Numbered from the stretch's first letter, positions 43,099 through 53,051 are shown. The stretch is 56,708 bases of DNA from Bacillus haikouensis (GCF_013179555.1 NZ_JABMCR010000002.1:1-56708), one strand, 5' to 3'. Program-made: numbers and translations. Notes: generated by a model from the sequence alone, not told the origin.

Positions 43099-44168
43099 TA
43101 TGAATTCCTCCCGATGCGTTCCAATGAATCCCAGATTCCCCATAAGTACATGATTCCGAGTCCTCGATCATACAAGCCATATCCCGGTCTGCATTCTTCT
43201 CCCCAAATATGCCGCCCATGGTCAGGTCTCACGTATCCCGTAAAGCCTGAGTCATGGTACGCTTTCATGATTTCAAGGATATCAACCGTTCCATCGCTTG
43301 ATCTGTGGGAAGTCTCAATGAAATCACCATTTTCATAGACTTTCACATTGCGGATATGGGCAAACGGGATGCGATCGGCGAATTCCCGGACCATTTCCGC
43401 CACATTGTTATCAGGATTTGCCCCAAGCGAACCGCTGCACAGGGTCACTCCATTAGAAGGACTGTCCACCAGAGAAAGAACTCTCCTGATGTTCTGTTGA
43501 TTGGTCATGATCCTTGGCAAGCCGAATATGGAGAACGGGGGATCATCCGGATGGATGCCCATTTTGATATTGTTTTCCTCAGCAACCGGGATGATCTCTT
43601 TTAAAAAGTATTCGAGATTCTGGAATAAGTCTTCTTCTGACACATCTTTGTAGGCTTCGAACAATTCCTTGAGCTTCGATAATCTCTCCTCTTCCCAGCC
43701 GGGCATGGTAAAAGCAGAGTTGCTTGAGATTTTATCAACCAGTTCAAATGGGTCCATGTCTTCCACTCTGGCTTTTTCGAAAAAGAGAGCAGTCGAACCA
43801 TCTTCCATTTCCTTGAACAGTTCGGTTCTCGTCCAGTCGAATACCGGCATGAAGTTATAGCAGATCACTTTTACACCTGCTTCTGCCAGCTTCACGATCG
43901 TGCGTTTATAGTTTTCGATATAGTTATCGCGTGATGGCAAGCCAAGCTTGATATCTTCGTGTACGTTTACGCTTTCGACGACGTCTATGTTTAGACCATA
44001 TTGCTCAGCCTGATTCTTGACTGTTTCTATTTTGTCTGACGGCCATTCTTCACCGGCAGGTACATCATGGAGTGCCCAGACAATTCCTTCAACACCGGGA
44101 ATTTGTTTGATTTTTCCCAAAGAAATACTGTCATTTCCCTCTCCATACCATCTGAATGTCATCTTCAT
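43098..44168 (-). CDS. uxuA: mannonate dehydratase
   Basis: 356-aa TIM-barrel enzyme converting D-mannonate to 2-keto-3-deoxygluconate. Family stretches: [79 protein letters not shown] and [19 protein letters not shown]. The metal-binding Cys/His positions are kept. Directly coupled to uxuB. Confidence 0.95.
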   Translation of the reverse strand: MKMTFRWYGEGNDSISLGKIKQIPGVEGIVWALHDVPAGEEWPSDKIETVKNQAEQYGLNIDVVESVNVHEDIKLGLPSRDNYIENYKRTIVKLAEAGVKVICYNFMPVFDWTRTELFKEMEDGSTALFFEKARVEDMDPFELVDKISSNSAFTMPGWEEERLSKLKELFEAYKDVSEEDLFQNLEYFLKEIIPVAEENNIKMGIHPDDPPFSIFGLPRIMTNQQNIRRVLSLVDSPSNGVTLCSGSLGANPDNNVAEMVREFADRIPFAHIRNVKVYENGDFIETSHRSSDGTVDILEIMKAYHDSGFTGYVRPDHGRHIWGEECRPGYGLYDRGLGIMYLWGIWDSLERIGRNS

Positions 44169-44184
44169 CGATAGAACCTCCTTC

Positions 44185-44844
44185 TTATGTAAGCATTGTT
44201 GCTGTTCTTGCTTCTCTCACAATCTCGCAATATTCTTTCGCGAGTTTTGTCACTTCATCATAATTTCCTATGGATGCAGGCTTGGTGAGATCACTGCCGA
44301 TCCCGATTGCGACCGCCCCGCTTTTGATCCATTCTGCTGCATTTTGAAGGTTGACCCCTCCGGTAGGCATCACAGAGACTTGCGGAAGCGGTCCTTTGAT
44401 GGATTTGATGATCGAAGGGGCGAATGTGTTGCCAGGGAAGAGCTTCACGACATCAGCTCCGTATTCCATGGCTGTCTTCATTTCTGTGATCGTCATGCAG
44501 CCAGGCATATAAGGGATACCGTATCGATTGCAAAGCTTTGCTGTATCTTTATCAAAGCAAGGGCTGACAATATATTCAGCACCTGCCAGTATCGCGATCC
44601 TGGCAGTCTCGCTATCCAGCACACTTCCTGCGCCTACGAGTAATTCTTCAGGACTGAACATATTTTTGAGTGAACGAATAACCTCTTCAGCTCCAGGCAC
44701 TGTCAGGGTGACTTCGATTGCCTGTATCCCGCCCCGGATACAAGCGCTGGAGATTTTCTCAGCATCATCTTTATTTTCCGCACGAACAACGGCCACTACT
44801 CCTGACTCAACTATCCGGTTAATACTATCGATTTTTTTTATCAT
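44185..44844 (-). CDS. kdgA: KDPG/KHG aldolase
   Basis: 219-aa class I aldolase splitting 2-keto-3-deoxy-6-phosphogluconate to pyruvate and glyceraldehyde-3-phosphate. [44 protein letters not shown]-like [16 protein letters not shown] with [18 protein letters not shown] (Schiff-base Lys) and [14 protein letters not shown] are diagnostic. The GGAGG upstream is about 28 nt from the ATG, bridged by a small TGCGCA hairpin. Confidence 0.93.
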   Translation of the reverse strand: MIKKIDSINRIVESGVVAVVRAENKDDAEKISSACIRGGIQAIEVTLTVPGAEEVIRSLKNMFSPEELLVGAGSVLDSETARIAILAGAEYIVSPCFDKDTAKLCNRYGIPYMPGCMTITEMKTAMEYGADVVKLFPGNTFAPSIIKSIKGPLPQVSVMPTGGVNLQNAAEWIKSGAVAIGIGSDLTKPASIGNYDEVTKLAKEYCEIVREARTATMLT

Positions 44845-44853
44845 TGTTTTCGC

Positions 44854-44868
44854 TGCGCAAAGTGCGCA
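44854..44868 (-). promoter_or_regulatory. small hairpin between SD and start of the aldolase gene
   Basis: TGCGCA-CTT-TGCGCA folds into a 6-bp stem between GGAGG and the aldolase ATG. It would shorten the effective spacing from about 28 to about 13 nt. An ATG just before the hairpin opens a 14-codon frame that overlaps the gene start. Confidence 0.4.
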
Positions 44869-44898
44869 TCTTCCCTCCTTCAGTAAAATCTTCAGGTC

Positions 44899-45921
44899 TT
44901 ACTGCTCGAATGAAATGACCACTTTTCTGACTTGCTCCGGTGAAGTCTCGATTAATTGAATCGCTTCATGTATTTGTTCCAACTGGAAAACCTGAGTGAC
45001 CATTCCAGTGGTATCGATTGTCTTGTCGTTGAGCATCTCAATGACCCCGGGGAATTGGTTCGTCTGCAGCCTTGATCCCGTGATCGTTACTTCTTTTTTT
45101 GTGATGGGAAGCTGGTTGATGGATGATGGCCGCTCATCAAATCCAAGGACCACTACCCTTCCGGCAGCTGAAGCAATTTCAATCGACTGCTCAAACGTTT
45201 GAGGGATGCAAACCGCATCAATGACGACGTTTGCGCCTTCCTGTTTCGTCAGCTCCATTACCTCTTCCTGTACATTTAACCTTGAAGCATCAATGGTGTG
45301 ATCAGCTCCCCACTCTTTTGCAAAAGCCAGTCGGCTTTCATTTAAATCACTGATGATGACGGTCGCTCCTTTTGTTTTAGCGACTTTTAAACAACAAAGA
45401 CCAATCGGACCTGCACCCATTATAAAGACCGTATCGCCATTTCTGACATCTCCGCGCCAGGTCGCCTGTGCACCGATCGTAAATGGTTCAGCCAATACAG
45501 ACTCTTTCCAATCCAACTCAGGATTGACTTTGTGAACGAGTTTCTCCGGCATCACTAGATATTCCTGCATGCCGCCATCCCGGTGGACACCGTATACTTC
45601 CAGGTTGCTGCACACATTTCCCCTGCCCGAGCGGCATGCGTAGCAATCGCCGCACGGCTGAATAGGTTCAATGACTACTTTATCCCCTTCAGAAACAGAT
45701 TCTACTTTTCCCCCGACAGCTTCTACTTCACCTGTTACTTCATGGCCGATGACCCTCGGCAAAGTGGCAAGAGGATTAGTCCCGTGGTAAATATGAATAT
45801 CCGATCCGCATATTCCGACCATTTTCACTTTGACCAGGACTTCATGTTCATTTGTAATGACAGGCTTCTCTCTTTCCACAATGCTCAACTGATGGGATCC
45901 GGTGACTTGAACGGCTTTCAT
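44899..45921 (-). CDS. zinc-dependent alcohol dehydrogenase (YjmD-like)
   Basis: 340-aa MDR enzyme with catalytic zinc site ([24 protein letters not shown]), structural four-Cys loop [15 protein letters not shown] and NAD fold [15 protein letters not shown]. Related to B. subtilis YjmD in the hexuronate operon; may oxidise a sugar acid or polyol such as galactonate or idonate. AAAGGAG precedes the ATG. Role in the pathway not fixed. Confidence 0.85.
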   Translation of the reverse strand: MKAVQVTGSHQLSIVEREKPVITNEHEVLVKVKMVGICGSDIHIYHGTNPLATLPRVIGHEVTGEVEAVGGKVESVSEGDKVVIEPIQPCGDCYACRSGRGNVCSNLEVYGVHRDGGMQEYLVMPEKLVHKVNPELDWKESVLAEPFTIGAQATWRGDVRNGDTVFIMGAGPIGLCCLKVAKTKGATVIISDLNESRLAFAKEWGADHTIDASRLNVQEEVMELTKQEGANVVIDAVCIPQTFEQSIEIASAAGRVVVLGFDERPSSINQLPITKKEVTITGSRLQTNQFPGVIEMLNDKTIDTTGMVTQVFQLEQIHEAIQLIETSPEQVRKVVISFEQ

Positions 45922-45957
45922 CGATTAGCAACTCCTTTATCATACGTTTGATGTTTC

Positions 45958-47232
45958 TTATTCAAATAAGCTAGGTAAGAATAGCGTGATCTCTGGAACG
46001 AAAGCGACCAGCAGCAGCACGACGAGACTCGCTCCGAGGAACGGCAGCAATGCCTTCGATGTTTTTCCAATTGAGACCTTTCCTATACTGGATGCAACGA
46101 ATAAACACACACCGACAGGCGGAGTCGATAATCCGATGACCAGGTTCAGCACCATCATCACTCCGAAGTGAACCGGATCCATGCCTACACTCGATGCGAC
46201 TGGTAATAATACCGGGAATAGAATGACTAGAGCCGCGATCGTTTCCATGAATGTTCCCACAAATAACAGCAGTAGGTTGATTAATAGAATAACGACAATT
46301 GGATTCTCTGAAATTCCCAGTATCCCATCTGCCACAAGAATAGGAATTTGCTCACTCACCAGTATCCAGCCGAAAAGGTTCGCAAAACCGACCAGGAACA
46401 TAATGGAAGCTGTACTGACCATAGAGTCCAAAAGAATCTTCGGGAGATCTTTAAGTTTTAACTCTTTATAGACGAACATACCGACGACCAGGGCATACAC
46501 AACTGCAACGATTGAAGCCTCGGTCGGGGTAAAGTAACCGCCAAGGATTCCGAATAGGATGACAAATGTCATCAGTAATGCCCAAAAGGCACCTGTAAAC
46601 GATTTGGCAATCACACCAATCGGCTGCCTTTTGCCTTTGGGATATTTACGTTTTACGGAAATAACATATGTAACGGCCATTAAACTGAGACCCAACAGTA
46701 CACCAGGAACCGCACCTGCCAGGAACAGATCACCAATCGATACACTCGCCAGTGTCCCGACAATGATCATTGGCAATGACGGCGGAATTATTGGTCCGAC
46801 TGTCGAGGAAGAGGAGGTGACAGCTGCTGAAAAGTCAGCATCATATCCTTCTTTCTTCATCGCCGGAATCATGACTGCTCCTATACTTGCCGTATCTGCA
46901 AGGGCAGTACCGGAAATACCTGCAAACCCCATGGAAGACCCGACATTCGCCAAGCCAAGCCCTCCTCTGATATGGCCGACAAAGTTATTTGTGAACCCGA
47001 TGATCCGTTCCGTGATTCCCCCGGCATTCATTAAGTTACCTGCCAGAATGAAACCAGGTATACATAACAATACGAAGGAATTCAGCCCTGCAAACATTTT
47101 TTGAGGGACGATGGAAAGAGGGATGTCAGCGATAAGCAGATAAATAATAGAAGAGATTCCTAGACTGAAAGCAATTGGAACACTGATAAAAATTAAGATT
47201 AAAAAAGAAATAAATAAGATGGCTGCTAACAT
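45958..47232 (-). CDS. TRAP transporter large permease (DctM)
   Basis: 424-aa membrane subunit, about 12 segments. DctM signatures: FAGLNSFVLLCIPGFILAGN, GGLGLANVGSSMGFAGISGT, SSSTVGPIIPPSLPMIIVG and HFGVMMVLNLVIGLSTPPVG. With DctQ and DctP it imports an organic or sugar acid driven by the Na+ gradient. TGATG overlap with dctQ. Confidence 0.93.
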   Translation of the reverse strand: MLAAILFISFLILIFISVPIAFSLGISSIIYLLIADIPLSIVPQKMFAGLNSFVLLCIPGFILAGNLMNAGGITERIIGFTNNFVGHIRGGLGLANVGSSMGFAGISGTALADTASIGAVMIPAMKKEGYDADFSAAVTSSSSTVGPIIPPSLPMIIVGTLASVSIGDLFLAGAVPGVLLGLSLMAVTYVISVKRKYPKGKRQPIGVIAKSFTGAFWALLMTFVILFGILGGYFTPTEASIVAVVYALVVGMFVYKELKLKDLPKILLDSMVSTASIMFLVGFANLFGWILVSEQIPILVADGILGISENPIVVILLINLLLLFVGTFMETIAALVILFPVLLPVASSVGMDPVHFGVMMVLNLVIGLSTPPVGVCLFVASSIGKVSIGKTSKALLPFLGASLVVLLLVAFVPEITLFLPSLFE

Positions 47233-47708
47233 CAGCTTTCACTCCTTTCTTTTGGACTGCTCAAAATGGTGATGACATGTACAATCGAATAGATTGCAAT
47301 GAAAATAAACGAAATCGTAATACTTGCGTGAATGATCGACATATCCAGAGCCATTGTGGCTGATGTCTGCCCTCTTCCCACAGAAATGAATGTGTATCCA
47401 TAAAAGGCAATGACTAAAGATAGAACGACAACCACTAAATAGATGAACGCTTCGTATATCTCTTTTATCTTTTGTGGTAATAACCCCGTTAAAATATCGA
47501 CACTGATGAACTCTTTATTCTTAAGAGCAAGAGGAGCGCCAAAAGAAATCGAATAGATAAACAGGAATCTGGTCAGTTCTTCTGTCCAAATGGCTGTGTA
47601 TGGTAAATAACGGGAAAGGATTTGTATCAGCACGACCACGATGACACCCAGAAATGACAGAATTGTTGCTATTTCCAGTGTTCGTGTCAGTATATTGGTC
47701 CCCTTCAT
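47232..47708 (-). CDS. TRAP transporter small permease (DctQ)
   Basis: 158 aa, four transmembrane helices and the DctQ-typical WTEELTRFLFIYSISFGAPL. Start behind AGGAGTGGGG. Partner of the DctM subunit. Confidence 0.9.
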   Translation of the reverse strand: MKGTNILTRTLEIATILSFLGVIVVVLIQILSRYLPYTAIWTEELTRFLFIYSISFGAPLALKNKEFISVDILTGLLPQKIKEIYEAFIYLVVVVLSLVIAFYGYTFISVGRGQTSATMALDMSIIHASITISFIFIAIYSIVHVITILSSPKERSES

Positions 47709-47868
47709 TCTTCCCCACTCCTTTCTTAAAGGCTGTTTTTATAATTATTGTTTTCGGGCATAATCAAGAAGTTTGAATGGCTCATGTCCCCTTTTTGAAC
47801 TTAATGTAAAAGAGACAGGGATTTTCTTCTGTAATGCAACAAAGAATGTGAATAGATCCTCTTAAAAG

Positions 47869-47909
47869 AAGGCATATGCTTCACACATTGAACGTTTCAC
47901 ATATGCCTT
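47869..47909 (-). terminator. intra-operon terminator between dctP and dctQ
   Basis: The stem AAGGCATATG / CATATGCCTT is followed by CTTCTTTTAAG on the minus strand, just after the dctP stop. A weak U-run suggests partial termination, which would make more binding protein than permease. Confidence 0.6.
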
Positions 47910-47915
47910 CCGTTG

Positions 47916-48911
47916 TTATTTTACTTCCAGGATTTTCTCATATAGTTCGTATTGTTCTGCTGACAAGCTATCTTTGATCGCCGGTTTCATTGCTTCACGG
48001 AAAGCATCTTGATCGACTTCATTGAATTTCATGCCTTCATCTTTTAACTTCTGCTCATACTCTTTGATTTCTTTATCAAAAAGTTCCTTACCGTATTCTT
48101 GAGCTTCTTTAGCTGCTTCTTGAACGGCCTTTTTATTTTCATCAGATAAACTTTCAAACTGCTCATTTCCAACTAAGATGTAAATCCATGAATACACATG
48201 TTCTGTTTCATTTACATAGTCCTGGACTTCATATAATCCACCACTGTGAATGAGGTCGACCGGGTTTTCCTGTCCATCGATCACGTTTTGCTGCAAGCCG
48301 GTGAATACTTCATTAAAGTCCATTACCTGCGGCTTTGCTCCTGCTGCTTTCCATGCATCAAGGAATAGAGGCACGTTCGGCACACGCATACTGAAGCCAT
48401 TTAAATCTTCAGGCTTGCTGATTGGTTCCTTGGACGTTAAATTTCTCGGTGCACGAGTATGGTAATAAAGAGGTGTCAAACCAACTTTATCTTTTATTTC
48501 ATCTTCAATTTCTTTCCCGATATCGCCTTCAACCACTTTTTGCAGATGGTCAGCATCCCTAAATGCATAAGGTACCGCCATCAATGCTGCTTTCGGAGAC
48601 CAGTTGGCCATCGTCTCACCTGAAATGACCATGTCTGCAGTTCCGGCTTTGATGCTGTTAATCGTATCTGTTTCGCCGCCTAATTGATTATTAGGATAGA
48701 TAGTGATTTCGATCTGGCCATCTGTCTTTTCTTTTACTGAATCCGCAAACTTTTCAGCCGTTTTATGCCAAATATGATTCTCATCCGCCAAATGTCCAAA
48801 TTTCCACTTTATTTTTTCTCCTCCGCTGCCTCCTGATGAAGATTCTGACCCACAAGCTGAAAGAAGCAACATGATAGCAGAGATCATGGCAATCCATTTG
48901 AATTTTTTCAA
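47916..48911 (-). CDS. TRAP transporter substrate-binding lipoprotein (DctP)
   Basis: About 331 aa, lipoprotein with lipobox LLLSAC followed by a Ser/Gly linker. The DctP core shows FGHLADENHIWHKTAEKFAD, IYPNNQLGGETDTINSIKAG and GFSMRVPNVPLFLDAWKAAGA (Arg for carboxylate binding). The TTG at 48911 is 8 bases from AAGGGGG; ATGs at 48917 and 48941 are too close or upstream of that site. The ligand is presumably a hexuronate or aldonate. Confidence 0.88.
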   Translation of the reverse strand: MKKFKWIAMISAIMLLLSACGSESSSGGSGGEKIKWKFGHLADENHIWHKTAEKFADSVKEKTDGQIEITIYPNNQLGGETDTINSIKAGTADMVISGETMANWSPKAALMAVPYAFRDADHLQKVVEGDIGKEIEDEIKDKVGLTPLYYHTRAPRNLTSKEPISKPEDLNGFSMRVPNVPLFLDAWKAAGAKPQVMDFNEVFTGLQQNVIDGQENPVDLIHSGGLYEVQDYVNETEHVYSWIYILVGNEQFESLSDENKKAVQEAAKEAQEYGKELFDKEIKEYEQKLKDEGMKFNEVDQDAFREAMKPAIKDSLSAEQYELYEKILEVK

Positions 48912-49019
48912 TTTCATTTCCCCCTTGTTTTTCATTTTCACATTAGACCTGAATGGTTAGAATGGTTTCTGCCCCTGAAAAATTCCCCTTGGAATCACTC
49001 CTTTCAAGGTAAACGTTTA

Positions 49020-50030
49020 CTAGTTTGATAGATACTGATAAACCGATTCGGTGATCGGGACGCCTTCTCGCAGATGCTTCTCTTCCTTAAGCTGTTCCGG
49101 TTCCCCGGGCACGAATACCTGATTGAATCCTTCAGCAGGTTTCACCTGATGAATCTCATTAATCATCTCATCCATCCCTGCAAGGAAATCCTCTTTGTTT
49201 GTAAAAAATGACGGATTGATCGCACAGACATAGTGTCCCAGTTTCCTGGATTTGTTGTAGTCTCCGTACATCTTCGAAATATGAGGACCAAACGCAGCTC
49301 CGGCCAGTAAGCCTGAGAAGATATCCACCACCATCCCAAGTCCATATCCTTTTGGTCCGGCAAATGGCGTTAAAGCTCTTACTTCGTTTGGATCAGTCGT
49401 GGAATTTCCGTCTCCATCCACTCCCCAGCCATCAGGAATTTCCTTCCCCGCTTCTTTTGCGTAAAGGATTTTACCGAGCGCTACATTGCTGGTAGCCATA
49501 TCCAGAATAATGGGTTTATTCGTTTTTGCAGGGAATCCATACGCAATCGGATTCGTTCCAAGGAATGGTTCCGCGCCGCCGAACGGGACGACGATTTTAT
49601 CGGTATGTGTCATCGCAACACCAATCAGTCCCTGCTCGGCAGCTTCTTGAACGAAATAGGAGAGCGCCCCGCAATGACTGCTGTTCATGACGGTGATCAT
49701 TCCGATTCCATTCTCATTCGCAAGTTTTATCGCTTCATTCATTGCCTGCTTCGCAACTACATGACCCAGTCCGTCATCACCGTTGAATATCCCTGAACAC
49801 GGCCCGGTCTGATTGAAGGAAAATGATGGGCTTTTATTAAGTCCTCCCTCATTTAACCGTCTGACATAATGCTCCGTTCTCAATACCCCGTGCGAACTGA
49901 CGCCTCTCAAATCAGCATGGACCAATACCTGTGCCGTCATCTCAGCATGGTTCGGATCCAGTCCTGCCTGAACAAGTTTTAATGCTGTTAATTTCTGAAG
50001 TTCTTCATGTGATACAACCACTTCTGCCAT
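49020..50030 (-). CDS. malate/lactate/ureidoglycolate dehydrogenase-family oxidoreductase (YjmC-like)
   Basis: About 336 aa of the Ldh_2 NAD(P)H-dependent family. [49 protein letters not shown] and [20 protein letters not shown] are diagnostic. B. subtilis YjmC lies in the equivalent operon; it may interconvert a keto and hydroxy sugar acid. The ATG at 50030 is 8 bases from GGAGG. Confidence 0.87.
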   Translation of the reverse strand: MAEVVVSHEELQKLTALKLVQAGLDPNHAEMTAQVLVHADLRGVSSHGVLRTEHYVRRLNEGGLNKSPSFSFNQTGPCSGIFNGDDGLGHVVAKQAMNEAIKLANENGIGMITVMNSSHCGALSYFVQEAAEQGLIGVAMTHTDKIVVPFGGAEPFLGTNPIAYGFPAKTNKPIILDMATSNVALGKILYAKEAGKEIPDGWGVDGDGNSTTDPNEVRALTPFAGPKGYGLGMVVDIFSGLLAGAAFGPHISKMYGDYNKSRKLGHYVCAINPSFFTNKEDFLAGMDEMINEIHQVKPAEGFNQVFVPGEPEQLKEEKHLREGVPITESVYQYLSN

Positions 50031-50057
50031 TTCCCTCACCTCCAAGTTAAATGGATT

Positions 50058-50603
50058 CTATTCTAAATTAGCATGTCTTTTTTGCAGATCAGCGTTATGA
50101 TCGTTCTCCTCAAGAAGCGCAATAATGATGGCATCCAGCAATAGATGAACACTTTGATCAAATTGGCTTCCAAGCGGCTGGATGGTTTGCGGTTCACCCT
50201 GACGGCGATTTTTGGTCGCTGCTGGTACCAGCAGTTTTCCATCCGGGGATAACTGATTTTCTTTTGAAGCAGTCACCAGGAATGTGAATGCCCTCTTTTC
50301 TTTTGCTTTAGAAATATGATTGGCTAATGAATTCGAGGTGCCGGAAGCACTGATTGCAACAAAGAAGTCATCCTTGCCTATACTCGGTGTGATCGTCTCA
50401 CCAATGACATAAACCTCGTATCCACAATGCATCAATCTCATCGCGAAAGCCTTCCCCATCAAACCTGAACGCCCTTCACCATAAACAAAGATCCGCTTTG
50501 CTTCATTGATTTTGTTGACCAGATCATCGGTTTCCCCTGAACTGACCTGAGATAATACAAGTGAATCCTCTTGGAGAACCGCTTCTAGCAATTTTTTCAT
50601 CAT
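50058..50603 (-). CDS. SIS-domain 6-phospho-3-hexuloisomerase-like protein
   Basis: About 181 aa. SIS fold with FVYGEGRSGLMGKAFAMRL, AISASGTSNSLANHISKA and HLLLDAIIIALLEEN. Length and motifs match HxlB, which isomerises hexulose-6-phosphate to fructose-6-phosphate in the ribulose monophosphate pathway. No hxlA is nearby, so in this operon it may act on another sugar phosphate. Start chosen at ATG behind AAAGGGTG. Confidence 0.82.
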   Translation of the reverse strand: MMKKLLEAVLQEDSLVLSQVSSGETDDLVNKINEAKRIFVYGEGRSGLMGKAFAMRLMHCGYEVYVIGETITPSIGKDDFFVAISASGTSNSLANHISKAKEKRAFTFLVTASKENQLSPDGKLLVPAATKNRRQGEPQTIQPLGSQFDQSVHLLLDAIIIALLEENDHNADLQKRHANLE

Positions 50604-50644
50604 CAAGACAGTCACCCTTTCTCCCGCAAATCAAATCAATTGGA

Positions 50645-51595
50645 TCATCTCTCAATAAATTCCTTCTCGCCAAGTTGAATCAGGACATCTTCCAGATATG
50701 GAAGCCCCTCATTATCACCCGATACACTGACGACCATTGAGCCGATTGTATTGGAAAAACGCAGGATCTTTTCTAACGGCCATTCCTGGAGGATCCCATA
50801 GATGAAGCCTGAATCGAACCCGTCTCCTGCACCCACTGTATCGACAACCTTCTTGGGCGGGACCGGTGCTGAATGGATCGTTTCCCCGTTGTAGTAGCCC
50901 ACCGAACCTTCACTGCCTTTTTTTATGGCTGTATAGGAGATCCCCAATACCTTGGATTTCTCGATGATTTCCTTTTCATCTCTTGTATCAAACAGAAGCT
51001 CTGCTTCATCCACTCCCGTCAGCAGGATATCCACGAAAGGCAGGATGTCTGATAGGACTTCCTTCGCTCTCTCCTTGCTCCACAATTTCAATCTGATATT
51101 CGGATCGAAAGAGATGAGCACATCATTCCTCTTTGCGATGGAAACGGCATGCCTGATGAGGGCTACATTTTTCTCATCGATGGCTGGAAATACACCCGTA
51201 ATATGTAAGACTCTCGCATTCTGAATATAGGATTCTTCTAAACAACCAGGCGTTAATGTCAATGTAGGAGAATTCAAGCGATAGTAAAACGTTCTCCCGG
51301 AACCATCCTCCTGCACTTCTTTAAAATTCACTGAGGTTGGATAACCATCCACAAGCTTCACAAGCGTTGTGTCGATCCCCTCACCCCTTACAAAATGTTG
51401 AATATAACGGCCAAATTCATCATTTCCCAATCTGCTGATCCAGCCGGTATTTAACCCCAGGCGAGCACAGCCGATGGCTACATTCAGTTCCGCCCCGCCT
51501 ACATTGCGTTCAAATGAATGAACGAACCTCATAGGTCCTTTTGATGCTGGATTCATCGTGATCATGGCATCTCCAATAGTAATTACATCTTTCAT
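50645..51595 (-). CDS. kdgK: 2-keto-3-deoxygluconate kinase (PfkB family)
   Basis: About 316 aa. PfkB-type kinase phosphorylating KDG to KDPG. ITIGDAMITMNP, GGAELNVAIGCARLG, VSFDPNIRLKLW and the catalytic VVDTVGAGDGFDSGFIYG are clear. The ATG at 51595 lies after GAGGGGATGG; longer frames would overlap the repressor gene. Confidence 0.88.
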   Translation of the reverse strand: MKDVITIGDAMITMNPASKGPMRFVHSFERNVGGAELNVAIGCARLGLNTGWISRLGNDEFGRYIQHFVRGEGIDTTLVKLVDGYPTSVNFKEVQEDGSGRTFYYRLNSPTLTLTPGCLEESYIQNARVLHITGVFPAIDEKNVALIRHAVSIAKRNDVLISFDPNIRLKLWSKERAKEVLSDILPFVDILLTGVDEAELLFDTRDEKEIIEKSKVLGISYTAIKKGSEGSVGYYNGETIHSAPVPPKKVVDTVGAGDGFDSGFIYGILQEWPLEKILRFSNTIGSMVVSVSGDNEGLPYLEDVLIQLGEKEFIER

Positions 51596-51624
51596 TCGGC
51601 CATCCCCTCTTTCCTTTGCATGAC

Positions 51625-52629
51625 TTAGCATGAATGTCGAACCATTAACTTCGGCTCAAATCGATACACATTCTTTTCTTCGATAAAATCCGGATTTTTA
51701 ATTTTATTCAGTAATAATTCAGCCGCCTGCTTTCCCATTTCGAATGTCGGCTGGGCAATCGTTGTTAATTCCGGAGTAAATAAACTGGCAAATGATACAT
51801 CATCTATCCCGATCAGAGCCAAATCTTCCGGCAGGCTGATAGCATTCGATTTTATGTACCTTAAGACCTCGATTAACGTTAAGTCATTCCCTGCAATCAA
51901 TGCCTGCGGCGGTTCTTCAGAAGACAACATGTCATGAAGACCATCCTGCAGCAATTCAAGCTCCAACGATTTGATATATTCCTCCCTGACAGGTATCCCT
52001 TTTTCACCTAAAGCTTTTTTATACCCGGCAATCCGCTCCACACGAGGCGTCACATGTCTTTCCAGAGAGGTCGTCATGATGCCGATTCTTTCATATCCCT
52101 TATCTGTAAAATGATCCACCGCCAATTTAACAGCGCTTTCATTATTGAGCATAATTGATGAAGTTGCGAGACCATCGACAATCCGGTCCACAAACACAAG
52201 GGGATACTTTTCATTGACCATCCTTTCATACAGGTCAATATTCCCCCCTGTCGGAAAGATGATAAGCCCGTCAACCTGTTTGGCCCTCAGCATCTCGATA
52301 TATTCCCGCTCCTTCTCAGGGTTATCATCTGCATTGCACACAATAATGTGAAAACCCTGCTCATTACAGATGTCCTCTACAGCCCGAATCGTTTGTGTCG
52401 AGAACGTGTGCAGGATATTCGCGACAATCACCCCGATCGTCGAAGTCGACTTTTGCTTTAAACTCCGGGCTACGATATTCGGCTGATAACCAAGCTCTTC
52501 AATCGCCTTGCTGATCCGCTCTTTCGTCCTTGGCGCCATATAATCATAGCGCTTATTCAAATATTGAGAGACCGTACTCTTTGATACTTCTGCATGCTGT
52601 GCCACATCTGAAATCGTTATTCGTTTCAT
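51625..52629 (-). CDS. kdgR: LacI-family repressor of the KDG/hexuronate operon
   Basis: About 334 aa. N-terminal HTH TISDVAQHAEVSKSTVSQYL with hinge YQPNIVARSLKQKST, then a periplasmic-binding-like sensor (IGVIVANILHTFSTQTIRAV to the C-terminus). First gene of the operon and surrounded by three palindromic operators, so autoregulation is likely; KDG is the expected inducer by analogy with KdgR. The ATG at 52629 follows GGAGAAGGA. Confidence 0.88.
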   Translation of the reverse strand: MKRITISDVAQHAEVSKSTVSQYLNKRYDYMAPRTKERISKAIEELGYQPNIVARSLKQKSTSTIGVIVANILHTFSTQTIRAVEDICNEQGFHIIVCNADDNPEKEREYIEMLRAKQVDGLIIFPTGGNIDLYERMVNEKYPLVFVDRIVDGLATSSIMLNNESAVKLAVDHFTDKGYERIGIMTTSLERHVTPRVERIAGYKKALGEKGIPVREEYIKSLELELLQDGLHDMLSSEEPPQALIAGNDLTLIEVLRYIKSNAISLPEDLALIGIDDVSFASLFTPELTTIAQPTFEMGKQAAELLLNKIKNPDFIEEKNVYRFEPKLMVRHSC

Positions 52630-52650
52630 AAATTCCTTCTCCATACCCTT

Positions 52651-52670
52651 TTACTAAATCGGTTTAGTAA
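52651..52670. promoter_or_regulatory. LacI-type operator O1
   Basis: TTACTAAATCGGTTTAGTAA, 8-bp arms around a central CG, just upstream of the repressor gene. Confidence 0.75.
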
Positions 52671-52719
52671 TAAGCAAAAAAGAAAAGACTTTATAAGTCA
52701 TCTCATCATTCACCATATG

Positions 52720-52748
52720 AGTAAATCGATTTACTAAACCGGTTTAGT
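52720..52748. promoter_or_regulatory. overlapping LacI-type operators O2 and O3
   Basis: AGTAAATCGATTTACT (52720-52735) and ACTAAACCGGTTTAGT (52733-52748) are perfect palindromes sharing 3 bp. They lie just downstream of the -10, so binding would block transcription. Confidence 0.8.
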
Positions 52749-52763
52749 TATTTATTGTTTTCA

Positions 52764-52792
52764 ATTATAAGAAAATTGAAAGCGTTTTACAA
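52764..52792 (-). promoter_or_regulatory. operon promoter with embedded cre-like site
   Basis: -35 TTGTAA (52787-52792) and -10 TATAAT (52764-52769), spacing 17. Between and overlapping them TGAAAGCGTTTTACA (52777-52791) resembles the CcpA cre consensus TGWAANCGNTNWCA with a one-base offset in the right half, placing catabolite repression at the promoter. Confidence 0.65.
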
Positions 52793-52881
52793 GGGGTTTT
52801 TATAAATTTTAAAACTTTCTGTTATTCACGAACCATTCATTCATAATAAATACCGGCTTCGCAGTCAGTATTGTGCCTAGG

Positions 52882-52914
52882 AACGGGAAAAACGACCTGT
52901 CCCCTCCGCCTCAC
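52882..52914. repeat. GGGACA...TGTCCC dispersed repeat, diverged copy 2
   Basis: CGGGAAAAACGACCTGTCCC then CTCCGCCTCACC aligns end to end with 27690-27720 apart from the left arm. Confidence 0.45.
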
Positions 52915-52976
52915 CAATTAAACATAGAAACTATGATAAAATAAGGCTAACTTCATCATCTTAGGAGGCAACAAAC

Positions 52977-53051
52977 ATGAATAGAAGAATAATCGTATTA
53001 TCAATCCTGCTGATCTTTCTGGGCATTGGATTAAGTGTGTTATTTATATAA
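52977..53051 (+). CDS. 24-aa membrane peptide
   Basis: TTAGGAGGC lies 7 nt before an ATG that opens MNRRIIVLSILLIFLGIG followed by LSVLFI and TAA. A positively charged N-terminus and one hydrophobic helix make a classic small membrane peptide. A TATGATAAAAT-like -10 lies about 40 bp upstream. Unknown function. Confidence 0.6.
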   Translation: MNRRIIVLSILLIFLGIGLSVLFI

